Shown: piece after piece, positions 43,177 through 51,880 of the stretch
Position numbering within the stretch: position 1 is the stretch's first letter
Layout of the letters: each line of letters starts with the position of its first letter
Source: an uncultured Clostridia bacterium
GTDB taxonomy: Bacteria; Bacillota; Clostridia; TANB77; CAG-508
Assembly (NCBI GenBank): GCA_934162535.1
Contig: CAKPJC010000004.1
Span: forward strand, 1-64,000
Length of the DNA stretch: 64,000 nt
Reading direction: 5' to 3'
Made by a program: the position numbers and the translations under genes
The notes under the pieces: model-generated
Told to the model about the DNA's origin: nothing
The model's database searches: none
What the model saw: only the letters and a program-made list of their open reading frames with translations

Positions 43177-45540
43177 CTATTTTCTTATTTCAGCACCACA
43201 TTTTTTTGATACTGTTTCAATAATTTTATCTATTATATTATTAATTTCTTCATCTGTCAATGTTTTTTTCATATCTTCAAATGTTAATGAATATGCAATT
43301 GACTTTTTATCTATTCCAATGTTTATTCCTGTATACACATCAAATACTTCAATGTTAGTAAGTAAGCTACCTCCTGCTGATTTTATTACTTTTTCTATGT
43401 CTTTTGATATTGCATCTTTATTTACTACAAATGCTAAATCTTTTTTTATTCCTGGAAATTTTGATATTTCTTTATATTTCATTTTTCCGACCTTTTTTTT
43501 AAATAGTTCGTCAAGGTTTATTTCCATCACATACACATTTTCATTTGTAATGCTTGGATGTATTTTCCCTATTATTCCTACATCTGTTCCATTTACATTT
43601 ATGTATGCACTTTGACCTTTGTGCATTTCTTTTGGAAACTCTTTTTTAATAAAGCTATATCTTCCTGCATATCCAAGATATTCAAGTATTTCTTCTGCTA
43701 TTCCTTTTATTGTATAGAAGTCTACATTCTTTATGTTATTTAATCCCAATGAGTATTTGCCTGTCATTACTGCACATAGTTTTGTGTTCTCTCCATATTC
43801 TTCACCTTTTTTATAAAATCCTTTTCCTATTTCAAATATTGATATATCTTTTTGATTACGGGCATTATTGTATTCATATATTTTATATAATGATGGTATC
43901 ATACTATATCTAAGTGTGTTTCTGTCTTCTGTTATAGGGTCTAATAATTTTAGTGGTTCGAATTTATCAAGTGTGTATTGTGTTGCTTCTTTGTCATTTA
44001 CCAATATATATGTTAATGTTTCGTTTAATCCTAGTGCTATCATTTTGTTTCTTATTTCTCTTTGTGTTTTATCATAGCTCCCTTTTCTCATTTGAACTAC
44101 AGGTAATTTTCCTTGAATATTGTCTACTCCATATATACGACTAACTTCTTCTATCAAGTCTTCTTTTATTGATATGTCTAATCTTCTTGTTGGAACTTTT
44201 ACTGTTACCTTTTCTCCTTTAGCATTGTATTCAAATCCTAGTTTTCTGAATACATTTAATATTTCTTCATTCGGAATTTCTATTCCTAATACATCATTTA
44301 TGTTTTTAAATTCTATTTCTATATTTTTTTCTTGATTATTTGTTTTATCATATTCAACTGTGCCTGTAATTACTTTTCCATCTGCGTATTGCTCTAATAA
44401 TTTACATGCTCTCTCTATTGCCATTGTTGTTCTTTCTGGGTCTATTCCTTTTTCAAATCTGTTACTTGCTTCACTTCTAAGTATTTTTTTTGACGTTTTT
44501 CTAACTTTTACAGAATCGAATATTGCTGATTCTATTATTATATTTTTAGTGTCTTTTTCTACTTCTGTTTCAAGTCCACCCATTACTCCTGCTAACCCTA
44601 CTCCATGTGTACTATCTGCTATTACTATATCTTCTGAACTTAGTGTTCTTTCTATATTATCAAGTGTCGTTAGCTTTTCTCCTTCTTCTGCCATTCTAAC
44701 TACAAGTTCGTTTCCAAGTCTATCCGCATCATAAAAGTGTAGTGGTTGACCTAATTCTAGCATTACATAGTTACTTATATCTACAACATTGTTTATTGGT
44801 CTTATTCCAGATGCCATTAATCTATTTTTTATAAATGCAGGGCTTTCCTTTATTGTTAGATTCTCTACTTTTTTTATTAAGAGTTTTTTACAATTTTCTG
44901 TTTTTACTTCTGCTGTGAATGTTTCGTTTATGTTTTTTCCTTCTTCTTTATGACTTATATCTATAGATTTTACAGGTTTATCATATATTGCTCCTATTTC
45001 ATATGCCATTCCAAGTATACTTAGCAAATCTCCTCTGTTTGCTGTTAGTTCAAAATCTATTATCTCATCATCTAGTCCTAAATATTTTATAGGGTCTTCT
45101 CCTGGTATTGCATCTTCACCAAGTTCTGCTATTCCTTCTTTGTCTTTTGGAGTTAGAAATTTGTTCTCTATTCCTATTTCTTCTAGCGAACATAACATTC
45201 CATTTGATTCTTTTCCTCTTATAATTCCTTTTTTTATTGTTATTTCTGGTAGTTTTGCTCCATCTTGTGCTACTATTACTTTTAATCCTTTTCTTGCATT
45301 TGGTGCACCACATACAATGTCTAATGTTTCTGTTCCTATATTTACTTTACAAAGATGCAAGTGATCCGAATCTGGATGGTCAACACATTCTGTTATTTCT
45401 CCTATTATTAGTTTTGTTGCATTTATCATTTTTTCGGCTGAATCATATTCGTTTCCAACACGTGTCATGTCTTCTGCTAATTGCTTTATATCAACATCTA
45501 TGTCTACATAGTCTTTTACAAAGTTTTTACTTAGTTTCAT
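43177..45540 (-). CDS. pheT: Phenylalanyl-tRNA synthetase beta subunit
   Basis: 787 residues. N-terminal tRNA-binding fold (LHLCKVNIGTETLDIVCGAPN near 63-83), B3/B4 editing region with MLELGQPLHFYDADRL near 262, B5 domain, then the class II-like core (FEIGKGFYKKGEEYG near 570), and the C-terminal ferredoxin-like anticodon domain (KFPGIKKDLAFVVNKDAISK near 695). Pairs with pheS as an alpha2beta2 enzyme. Confidence 0.97.
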   Translation of the reverse strand: MKLSKNFVKDYVDIDVDIKQLAEDMTRVGNEYDSAEKMINATKLIIGEITECVDHPDSDHLHLCKVNIGTETLDIVCGAPNARKGLKVIVAQDGAKLPEITIKKGIIRGKESNGMLCSLEEIGIENKFLTPKDKEGIAELGEDAIPGEDPIKYLGLDDEIIDFELTANRGDLLSILGMAYEIGAIYDKPVKSIDISHKEEGKNINETFTAEVKTENCKKLLIKKVENLTIKESPAFIKNRLMASGIRPINNVVDISNYVMLELGQPLHFYDADRLGNELVVRMAEEGEKLTTLDNIERTLSSEDIVIADSTHGVGLAGVMGGLETEVEKDTKNIIIESAIFDSVKVRKTSKKILRSEASNRFEKGIDPERTTMAIERACKLLEQYADGKVITGTVEYDKTNNQEKNIEIEFKNINDVLGIEIPNEEILNVFRKLGFEYNAKGEKVTVKVPTRRLDISIKEDLIEEVSRIYGVDNIQGKLPVVQMRKGSYDKTQREIRNKMIALGLNETLTYILVNDKEATQYTLDKFEPLKLLDPITEDRNTLRYSMIPSLYKIYEYNNARNQKDISIFEIGKGFYKKGEEYGENTKLCAVMTGKYSLGLNNIKNVDFYTIKGIAEEILEYLGYAGRYSFIKKEFPKEMHKGQSAYINVNGTDVGIIGKIHPSITNENVYVMEINLDELFKKKVGKMKYKEISKFPGIKKDLAFVVNKDAISKDIEKVIKSAGGSLLTNIEVFDVYTGINIGIDKKSIAYSLTFEDMKKTLTDEEINNIIDKIIETVSKKCGAEIRK

Positions 45541-45568
45541 TTCATTTTCTCCTTTCTACCTATATCTC

Positions 45569-46618
45569 TTATTCAATATCTTTTCTGTCAAATTGTGTTA
45601 AAAATCTAATATCATTTGCATACAAGTATCTCATATCTGGTATTCCATATTTGAACATTGCTAGTCTTTCTAGTCCTGTTCCAAATGCAAATCCTCCATA
45701 TTCTTCTGGATTATATCCATTCATCCTCAATACATTTGGATGTACTATTCCTGCTCCTAATATTTCTATCCAACCTGTTTGTTTACATAGGTTGCAACCT
45801 TTTCCACCACATTTAAAACAGCTAACGTCTACTTCATATGATGGCTCTGTGAATGGAAAATAGCTTGGTCTAAATCTTAGTTCACTATTTTTTCCTATTA
45901 ATTTTTTTACAAATATTTCAAGTGTTCCTTTTAAATCTGCTAATGATACATTTCTTTCTTTTTTGTCTATAACAAGTCCTTCAACTTGACCAAATTGATG
46001 TGAATGTGTTGCATCATCTTCTCTACGGTATGTTTTTCCTGCACATATCATTCTTATTGGTGTTTTTTCTGTATTTGCTAACATTGTTCTTGCTTGTACT
46101 GATGATGTTTGTGTTCTTAGTAGATGTTCTTTTGTTATATAGAAACTATCTTGCATGTCTCTTGCCGGATGTCCTTTTGGTAGATTTAGTCTTTCAAAAC
46201 AAAATTCATCTGTTTCTAGTTCTGGGCCTGATACTACATCATACCCCATTGATACAAATAGGTCTTCTATTTCTTCAATTACTCTGTTTACTGGGTGTTT
46301 GCTTCCTCTTTTTATTTTTGTTCCTGGTAATGTTATGTCTATTGTTTCATTTTCTATTTGTTCTGCTAGCATATTTTCTCTTATTGCTTCTTCTGCAATT
46401 GCGATTTTTTCTTCTATTTCTGTTCTTGCTTTGTTTACTAGTGCTCCTACTTTTGGCCTTTCCTCTGCTGTTAAGTTTCCTAATCCTTTTAGTAGACCTG
46501 ATAGTTCACTTTTTTTACCTAGAATTTTTACTTTTAATTCTTGTAGTTCTTGTGAGTTTTTTATTTGCTGTATTTTTTCTTCTGCATTTTTTTTTATTTC
46601 TTCAATTTTTTCTTGCAT
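45569..46618 (-). CDS. pheS: Phenylalanyl-tRNA synthetase alpha subunit
   Basis: 349 residues from the ATG at 46618 after AAAGGAATGA; an in-frame start 16 codons earlier lies inside the T-box terminator region. N-terminal coiled coil (1-90), class II motif 2 MICAGKTYRREDDATHSHQFGQ near 195-220, and motif 3 GFAFGTGLERLAMFKYGI near 316. Controlled by the upstream T-box. Confidence 0.97.
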   Translation of the reverse strand: MQEKIEEIKKNAEEKIQQIKNSQELQELKVKILGKKSELSGLLKGLGNLTAEERPKVGALVNKARTEIEEKIAIAEEAIRENMLAEQIENETIDITLPGTKIKRGSKHPVNRVIEEIEDLFVSMGYDVVSGPELETDEFCFERLNLPKGHPARDMQDSFYITKEHLLRTQTSSVQARTMLANTEKTPIRMICAGKTYRREDDATHSHQFGQVEGLVIDKKERNVSLADLKGTLEIFVKKLIGKNSELRFRPSYFPFTEPSYEVDVSCFKCGGKGCNLCKQTGWIEILGAGIVHPNVLRMNGYNPEEYGGFAFGTGLERLAMFKYGIPDMRYLYANDIRFLTQFDRKDIE

Positions 46619-46668
46619 TTTTCTATCATTCCTTTCTTTTAAATTATGGCTTTGAGATTTTATCAATT

Positions 46669-46930
46669 AAAAGAGCCAATCATCCATATTTTTAGGACGA
46701 ATGGCTCTTTTCGTGGTACCACCTAATTTTATTAATTGTGCTTTTGCACTTATTAACCTCTTTATAGTTTTAACGGTTCTACCGCTTCTTTTTACTGCTT
46801 TTTCAAAAGAAGACCTCTAAAGTGAATTTTCAATATATCTTGTATAAATAGCTCTCAGCTTTGCTATTTTCTCTGTGATACTTTTTTAATATATTTACTT
46901 TGCTTTTTCTCAGGTTTTGTTTTTCTTTGC
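46669..46930 (-). promoter_or_regulatory. T-box leader (phenylalanine) of pheST
   Basis: On the minus strand the leader holds the T-box sequence AGGTGGTACCACG (46712-46724), which pairs with the tRNA acceptor end. After it comes a terminator with arms AAAAGAGCCA/TGGCTCTTTT (46669-46678, 46702-46711). A TTC triplet inside the stem I region (GAAAATTCAC, near 46824) suits Phe. Uncharged tRNA-Phe should stabilise the antiterminator and switch pheST on. Confidence 0.93.
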
Positions 46931-46932
46931 AC

Positions 46933-46961
46933 ATTATAGCACGGTTTATTTTTTTTGTAAA
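46933..46961 (-). promoter_or_regulatory. Promoter of the pheST T-box transcript
   Basis: Minus-strand TTTACA (46956-46961), 17-base spacer, TATAAT (46933-46938). Confidence 0.8.
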
Positions 46962-46992
46962 GTGTTTTGATTTATGTTTACTTATTTTTTAA

Positions 46993-47023
46993 AAGGTAAG
47001 AGCAATTTTTTTGCTCTTACCTT
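46993..47023. terminator. Terminator of the coiled-coil gene
   Basis: 13-bp perfect arms AAGGTAAGAGCAA/TTGCTCTTACCTT around five T. It lies 17 bases past the stop of the second high-G+C gene. Confidence 0.85.
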
Positions 47024-47039
47024 CGGGTAACTATAGGAA

Positions 47040-47345
47040 TCACTTTTCCGTCAATTCTTTCTTCTTGGCTAATGAAATGTTGTACTTTTGCATAAAGTTC
47101 TCGACCTTTCTGACAGAAGCAATGTATTCCTGTTCAGACTTTTCGGCTTCTTCTCTTGCAATTTCGCATGCTGTTTCAAGGCGTTCTAACTCTCCTCTTG
47201 CCTCCCACATTTGCTGTTCCTTCACTCTTTTTTCATCCTCCGCCTTTGAGATTGCTCTCTTTAGCCAGCGAATGATCATGGCATTGACTTTGATGTCATT
47301 TTCGATGACTATCCTAGTCCGTTTTTCCTTATTTGTGTTACCCAC
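47040..47345 (-). CDS. Coiled-coil protein with foreign base composition
   Basis: 101 residues starting at GTG, 8 bases after AAGGAGGG. Almost entirely charged helix (EDEKRVKEQQMWEARGELER, then REEAEKSEQEYIASVRKVEN), so a coiled coil or helical bundle; no membrane segment. No family recognised. Its G+C and codon choice (GAG, CGC/CGT, GCC, ATC) differ sharply from neighbours. Single-gene unit with its own promoter and terminator, like three others in the window. Confidence 0.72.
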   Translation of the reverse strand: MGNTNKEKRTRIVIENDIKVNAMIIRWLKRAISKAEDEKRVKEQQMWEARGELERLETACEIAREEAEKSEQEYIASVRKVENFMQKYNISLAKKKELTEK

Positions 47346-47377
47346 AAAAATCCCTCCTTATTAGGAAATACGCCTAT

Positions 47378-47406
47378 ATTATATCACATATTTCTTGTAA
47401 TTTCAA
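47378..47406 (-). promoter_or_regulatory. Promoter of the coiled-coil gene
   Basis: Minus-strand TTGAAA (47401-47406), 17-base spacer, TATAAT (47378-47383). Confidence 0.75.
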
Positions 47407-47426
47407 CAGTTTATGTAAATCTCATT

Positions 47427-48884
47427 CTAATTTCCTATTGGGGCATAATTATCTGTTGATATTTTTTTGTCTGAGCTATAGTTTTTTACTTCTGTATTCA
47501 AATACTCTTCATATTCTAGGTATTTGCTTTCATTTATTTGTGGTGTTCCTTTTATTCCTACTAATATAAGGTTTTGACTTTCAAAGACATCTTTATTTCC
47601 AACTTGATAAATTTTCACATCATCAAATACTTTTTTATATGTTGCATATTCGTATTTGATAAGTTTTGATTCTTTTCCTTCTAATGATGATATTATATTA
47701 GTCAATACTATTCCATTTTCGTTTAGCCTGTTTTTTGCATTCGCTAATGCTTCAAATGTTGTTAATTCAAATGGTACATTTGTTCCTTTGAATGCATCTA
47801 TTAAAATGGTATCGTATTTTTCTTTACTATAATTTAGAAAGCTTCTACCATCTTGACTATATATTTTTAGCCTTTCATTATTAGTATTTAACCCAAATTG
47901 TTCTTTTGCAATTTGGGTCATTTTTTCATCTATTTCTACTACATCTATTTTTTTATCATCGTATTTTTGTAGATAATGTATTGGATATGTATATGCTGCT
48001 CCTCCAATTAAAAGTGTTGAGTTTGCATTTTTGTTCAGGTATTCAAATAAATCGTAATATCTTAAGTATTTTGCTCCCATTTCTCCTGTTTTTTCATCTA
48101 TATATGATTCTATCCCTGTGTCTACTTGTAGTGTTTTATATGATGTTTTTCCTACATCTATTCTTTTTACCCAAATCCTGCTATATTGTGAATCTGTATC
48201 TAGTACGATGTCTGAGTTTGATTTTTTGAATGCTATTTTTCCAAGTATGGTTATTATGGTTATTATACATATTGTTAGTATTATCATCCATAGAAATTTC
48301 TTGTCTTTGTTTTCTCTTATTACCACTGCCATAATTAATATTAGTATCGTTACCCCTAAATTTATATTACTTACTCCAACAAATGGTATTAATATAAATC
48401 CCATTATGAATGTTCCTGCTATACATCCTATTGTTGATAATGATGACATTCTTCCTGATATTGACCCAATATCGTCTTCCTCTTCACTTTTTATTTTTAC
48501 TGCATAGGGTGTTACCATTGCAAGTAGAAAACTTGGTATCGAGAATACTATTATTGAGCAAATTATTGCAACTATAATTAGATTTCCAATTATTCCTGCA
48601 AAGTTTTTTACTATAATTGTTTCTAATAATGGTATTATACTTGTGAATATTGCTGAATATAATAGTATTTTTGATACCTGGTTCTTGCTTGCTATTTTAT
48701 CTGCTCTCTTTCCTCCTATCCAATATCCTACGCTCATACTTTCTAATATTATTCCTATTATACTTGTCCATACTACATTTGAACTTCCAACATATGGGGA
48801 AAGAACTCTAGCTGCAATTAGCTCGAGTCCCATTCCTATTGCTCCACTTAGAAGTACTATTATTTCTAAATTATATTTTTTCAT
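47427..48884 (-). CDS. Membrane-fused spermidine synthase-like protein
   Basis: 485 residues. About seven membrane helices (1-235), starting VLLSGAIGMGLELIAARVLSPYVGSSN-like as in fused spermidine synthase transporters. Then a Rossmann methyltransferase-type domain: STLLIGGAAYTYP near 290, KIDVVEIDEKMTQIAKEQFG near 310, YSQDGRSFLNYS near 338, DTILIDAFKGTNVPFELTT near 352. The catalytic Asp context of true SpeE is roughly kept, but polyamine synthesis is not proven. The start overlaps the aspS end by 14 bases. Confidence 0.82.
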   Translation of the reverse strand: MKKYNLEIIVLLSGAIGMGLELIAARVLSPYVGSSNVVWTSIIGIILESMSVGYWIGGKRADKIASKNQVSKILLYSAIFTSIIPLLETIIVKNFAGIIGNLIIVAIICSIIVFSIPSFLLAMVTPYAVKIKSEEEDDIGSISGRMSSLSTIGCIAGTFIMGFILIPFVGVSNINLGVTILILIMAVVIRENKDKKFLWMIILTICIITIITILGKIAFKKSNSDIVLDTDSQYSRIWVKRIDVGKTSYKTLQVDTGIESYIDEKTGEMGAKYLRYYDLFEYLNKNANSTLLIGGAAYTYPIHYLQKYDDKKIDVVEIDEKMTQIAKEQFGLNTNNERLKIYSQDGRSFLNYSKEKYDTILIDAFKGTNVPFELTTFEALANAKNRLNENGIVLTNIISSLEGKESKLIKYEYATYKKVFDDVKIYQVGNKDVFESQNLILVGIKGTPQINESKYLEYEEYLNTEVKNYSSDKKISTDNYAPIGN

Positions 48885-50634
48885 TTTTTTCCTCTTCTTT
48901 TAATTGTATATGTACATCATCTAATTGTTGTTCTGTAACTTTTGATGGCGATCTCATTAGTAAGTCTCTTGCTCTTTTATTTTTAGGGAATGCTATTACT
49001 TCTCTTATATTTGTTGAGTCAGCTATTAGCATTATTAGTCTATCAATTCCTGGTGCAGCACCTGCATGTGGTGGTGTTCCATATTGGAATGCATTATACA
49101 ATGCACCAAATCTTGTTTTTACATCTTCTTCTGTATATCCTGCTATTTCAAATGCCTTTACCATTATTTCTGGGCTATGATTTCTTACAGCTCCTGATGC
49201 TGTTTCATATCCATTACATACCATGTCAAATTGATATGCTAATATGTCTAATGGATTTTTGGTTTCTAATGCTTCTAGTCCACCTTGTGGCATTGAAAAT
49301 GGATTATGACAAAAGTCTATTGTTCCTTCGTCTGATAATTCATACATTGGGAAGTCTACTATGAAACAGAATTTATATACATTTTTTTCTAATAAGTCTA
49401 GTCTTTTTCCAAGTTCTATTCTTATTAGTCCTGATATTTTTTGTGCTTTGTGTAATTCATCTGCTATAAAGAATATGCTATCTCCTGCTTTTACTCCATA
49501 TTCTTTTTCTAGTTTTGCTTTTGCTTCTTCTGTTATGAATTTTGCTATTCCACCTTGAATTGTTCCATCTTTTTCAAATTTTGTCCATGCTAAGCCTTTT
49601 GCCCCTACTTCGTCTGTTGTAGCATATTCTGTCATTTTGTCAAAGAATTTTCTTCCTTGCTCTGCACCATTTTGTACTACTATTGCTTTTACTGTTTTGT
49701 CTTTGAAAGCATTAAATTCTATATTTTTGAATACTTCTGTTACGTCTTGTATTATTAGTGGATTTCTTAAATCTGGCTTGTCTATTCCGTATTTTTCCAT
49801 TGCTTCTTTATATGGTATTCTTATAAATGGTCCTTCATCTACTTTCCATGTTGTGTGTTTTTTGAATGTGTGTGTTGCCACTTGTTCCATAACTGTTAAT
49901 ACGTCATCTTGTGTTGCAAAACTCATTTCAAAGTCTAATTGGTAGAATTCTCCTGGTGCTCTGTCTGCTCTAGGATCTTCATCTCTGAAACAAGGTGCTA
50001 TTTGGAAGTATTTGTTGAATCCACTTACCATTAATAGTTGTTTGAATTGTTGTGGTGCTTGTGGTAGTGCATAAAATTCTCCTGGATTTAGTCTACTTGG
50101 TACTAAATAGTCTCTTGCTCCTTCTGGTGATGAGTTTGCTAGTATTGGTGTTTGTATTTCTGTAAATCCTAGTTCGTCCATTTTATCTCTCATTGTTTTT
50201 AGGACTTTTGAACGTAATAGTATTGTGTCATGTAGTTTTTTGTTTCTTAAGTCTAAAAATCTGTATTCTAATCTTAAATCTTCTCTTACATCTTGGTCTG
50301 TGTTTATTTCAAATGGTAATATGTTTTTGCATTTTCCAAGTATTTCTATTTTTTCTGCCACTACTTCTATTTCTCCTGTTGGCATTTTAGGATTTTTGCT
50401 ACTTCTTTCCACAACTTTTCCATTTATGTGTATACAACTTTCTGTTGTATATTCTTTTGCCTGTTCTTGTAGTTTTTCATCATTTATTACTATTTGTGTT
50501 ATTCCAAATTCGTCTCTTAGGTCTATGAATATCATTCCTCCTAAGTTACGAATTTTTTGTATCCATCCTGATAATTCTACTGTTTCTCCTACATTTTTTA
50601 TTGTTAGTTCTCCTAAATTGTGTGTTCTATACAT
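48871..50634 (-). CDS. aspS: Aspartyl-tRNA synthetase
   Basis: 587 residues from ATG at 50634, after GGAGGAATAAGA; 12 upstream codons precede that site. OB-fold anticodon domain (GWIQKIRNLGGMIFIDLRDE near 18), class II motif 1 RSKVLKTMRDKMDELGF near 145, motif 2 FRDEDPRADRAPGEFYQLD near 215, bacterial GAD insert (290-410), and motif 3 GAAPGIDRLIMLI near 530. Ordinary promoter, no T-box. Confidence 0.97.
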   Translation of the reverse strand: MYRTHNLGELTIKNVGETVELSGWIQKIRNLGGMIFIDLRDEFGITQIVINDEKLQEQAKEYTTESCIHINGKVVERSSKNPKMPTGEIEVVAEKIEILGKCKNILPFEINTDQDVREDLRLEYRFLDLRNKKLHDTILLRSKVLKTMRDKMDELGFTEIQTPILANSSPEGARDYLVPSRLNPGEFYALPQAPQQFKQLLMVSGFNKYFQIAPCFRDEDPRADRAPGEFYQLDFEMSFATQDDVLTVMEQVATHTFKKHTTWKVDEGPFIRIPYKEAMEKYGIDKPDLRNPLIIQDVTEVFKNIEFNAFKDKTVKAIVVQNGAEQGRKFFDKMTEYATTDEVGAKGLAWTKFEKDGTIQGGIAKFITEEAKAKLEKEYGVKAGDSIFFIADELHKAQKISGLIRIELGKRLDLLEKNVYKFCFIVDFPMYELSDEGTIDFCHNPFSMPQGGLEALETKNPLDILAYQFDMVCNGYETASGAVRNHSPEIMVKAFEIAGYTEEDVKTRFGALYNAFQYGTPPHAGAAPGIDRLIMLIADSTNIREVIAFPKNKRARDLLMRSPSKVTEQQLDDVHIQLKEEEKNEKI

Positions 50635-50674
50635 TCTTATTCCTCCATTGCTTTTCTCTTTTTTTGACATTTAT

Positions 50675-50703
50675 AGTATACTTCCAATTGGTGGAATTGT
50701 CAA
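50675..50703 (-). promoter_or_regulatory. Promoter of aspS with an overlapping palindrome
   Basis: Minus-strand TTGACA (50698-50703), 17-base spacer, TATACT (50675-50680). The spacer holds TTCCAATTGGTGGAA (50682-50696), whose arms TTCCA/TGGAA are inverted and could be an operator. Confidence 0.7.
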
Positions 50704-50719
50704 GTTTTTTGCATTATTA

Positions 50720-50744
50720 AAAGCCGAGCTATAAACTCGGCTTT
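50720..50744. terminator. Terminator of the Nudix gene
   Basis: AAAGCCGAG/CTCGGCTTT (50720-50728, 50736-50744) with a 7-base loop, directly after the Nudix stop. Confidence 0.85.
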
Positions 50745-50747
50745 GTG

Positions 50748-51242
50748 TTAGCAGGAGGTGAGAAATCTCTCGATGAACTTTATTTCGTCTTCTAGGATAC
50801 CTGGAATCATCTCTCTGATAATTACATATCCTATAGCTTCTTCATCCAGCTTTATTTCTGGAATCTCAGGTAATCTCACAACATAACGATATGTCGTGAA
50901 TAATACTTTATCCTTATTAGGATATTCATGGTAGTGAGTATATGTTTCCACATACTCTAGTTCTTCTTCCAAAGTAATCCCTGTTTCTTCTTTCATCTCT
51001 CGGATAGCCCCCTCAATAGGTGTTTCTCCGTATTCTAAGGAACCTCCCCAAAGGCCCAAGCCTTCGTTTCTTGACCTTACTTGAAGAATAATTCCCTCAG
51101 GTGTGATTAGGCATATTTCGGTTGATTCCAGCTCAATCATCATATGACGGTCGAGCCCCATTCTTTCCAGTTCGTTCCGGATTTCAAGGAAGTTCATTCC
51201 CCGAAATGTAGTGTTTCTCATTTCAGCAGTAACCTTTTTCAT
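50748..51242 (-). CDS. Nudix hydrolase with foreign base composition
   Basis: 164 residues. The Nudix box GGSLEYGETPIEGAIREM then KEETGI fits Gx5Ex7REUxEExGU near 69-92 with all catalytic Glu present. It cleaves a nucleoside diphosphate linked to another group, with Mg; substrate unknown. The N-terminal 35 residues (EIRNELERMGLDRHMMIE) precede the domain. Higher G+C than neighbours, with a single-gene layout: AAGGAGG ribosome site, own promoter, GC-rich terminator. Confidence 0.9.
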   Translation of the reverse strand: MKKVTAEMRNTTFRGMNFLEIRNELERMGLDRHMMIELESTEICLITPEGIILQVRSRNEGLGLWGGSLEYGETPIEGAIREMKEETGITLEEELEYVETYTHYHEYPNKDKVLFTTYRYVVRLPEIPEIKLDEEAIGYVIIREMIPGILEDEIKFIERFLTSC

Positions 51243-51412
51243 TTGGGTTACCTCCTTATATAATTTAGTATACTTTTATTTTACCACAGATTAATCTTTT
51301 ATACAACTTTATCTTGTTTCTTCTTGTCCAATTTGGTTTAATGATAATTCTATCATTATTAAACTATGTTTCAAAAACTTTATGAATTAAGTGCAATATT
51401 TATTGCAAAATT

Positions 51413-51441
51413 ATTATACTATGAAATATCCCAATTTGCAA
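51413..51441 (-). promoter_or_regulatory. Distal promoter for the Nudix gene
   Basis: Minus-strand TTGCAA (51436-51441), 17-base spacer, TATAAT (51413-51418), giving a leader of about 165 bases. That leader has hairpins TGCAAT/ATTGCA (near 51392-51407) and GTTTAAT.../ATTAAAC (51334-51363). A second -10 TATACT lies closer to the gene near 51270. The stretch 51442-51540 is AT-rich with nothing coding. Confidence 0.55.
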
Positions 51442-51562
51442 AAACTTTTCATCGACAAATTTCGACTTTAGATATAAATTATTTTATTTTTTTCTCCATT
51501 TTAACAGAACAAATAAGCTAACTTTTAAAATGTACACACAAGACTCAGGCATGCTCAAATCA

Positions 51563-51605
51563 AGGGTGGGAATACCCGAACCTTCTGTCATGATATTCCC
51601 ACCCT
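51563..51605. other. GC-rich hairpin downstream of the variable 3' end
   Basis: AGGGTGGGAATA (51563-51574) pairs with TATTCCCACCCT (51594-51605) around a 19-base loop. On the minus strand it is not followed by a T run, so it is a poor terminator for the gene it follows; on the plus strand CTTTT follows. Hairpins or cruciforms just after the variable region are a known DGR feature. Confidence 0.55.
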
Positions 51606-51681
51606 CTTTTATGTGAATATATTTATCTGTTTAAAATCAATGCGATACTTGTCATGGTGCATCACTATGCAGGATTCAGTG

Positions 51682-51880
51682 CTACTTTATGTAAAGTCCT
51701 CCTCCAATCCCGATAGTGTTGTTGCTGTAGTACGGATAGTTGCCGCTACGATCACTAGCATAATTGTACGTACCACTGTCGTTGTAAGCACCGCCCCTGC
51801 TGTACCTGAACCAAAAACTATAGCCCTCTAGTGTCCTTAGCCATACGTTCCCTGCTAGGTCGTATATGTTATTCGCTTTT
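51682..51880 (-). other. Candidate DGR variable region (3' end of the FGE-fold gene)
   Basis: The last ~60 codons switch to a higher G+C and use NNC codons (TAC, AAC, GAC, AGC, GGC) at consecutive variable-looking sites. They encode a Tyr/Asn/Ser/Asp-rich stretch (GGAYNDSGTYNYASDRSGN). In a diversity-generating retroelement, adenines of AAC codons in a template are mutated, which yields exactly NNC codons. No reverse transcriptase or template copy was found in the window. Confidence 0.55.

Noticed and set aside
47040..47345. Coiled-coil gene as a DGR Avd accessory protein
   Set aside because: Size fits, but the sequence is a continuous charged helix without the Avd four-helix pattern, and no reverse transcriptase is near.
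51243..51540. Possible DGR template repeat next to the variable region
   Set aside because: Read on both strands, this stretch has no near-copy of the 3' end of the FGE-fold gene; it is AT-rich leader sequence for the Nudix gene.
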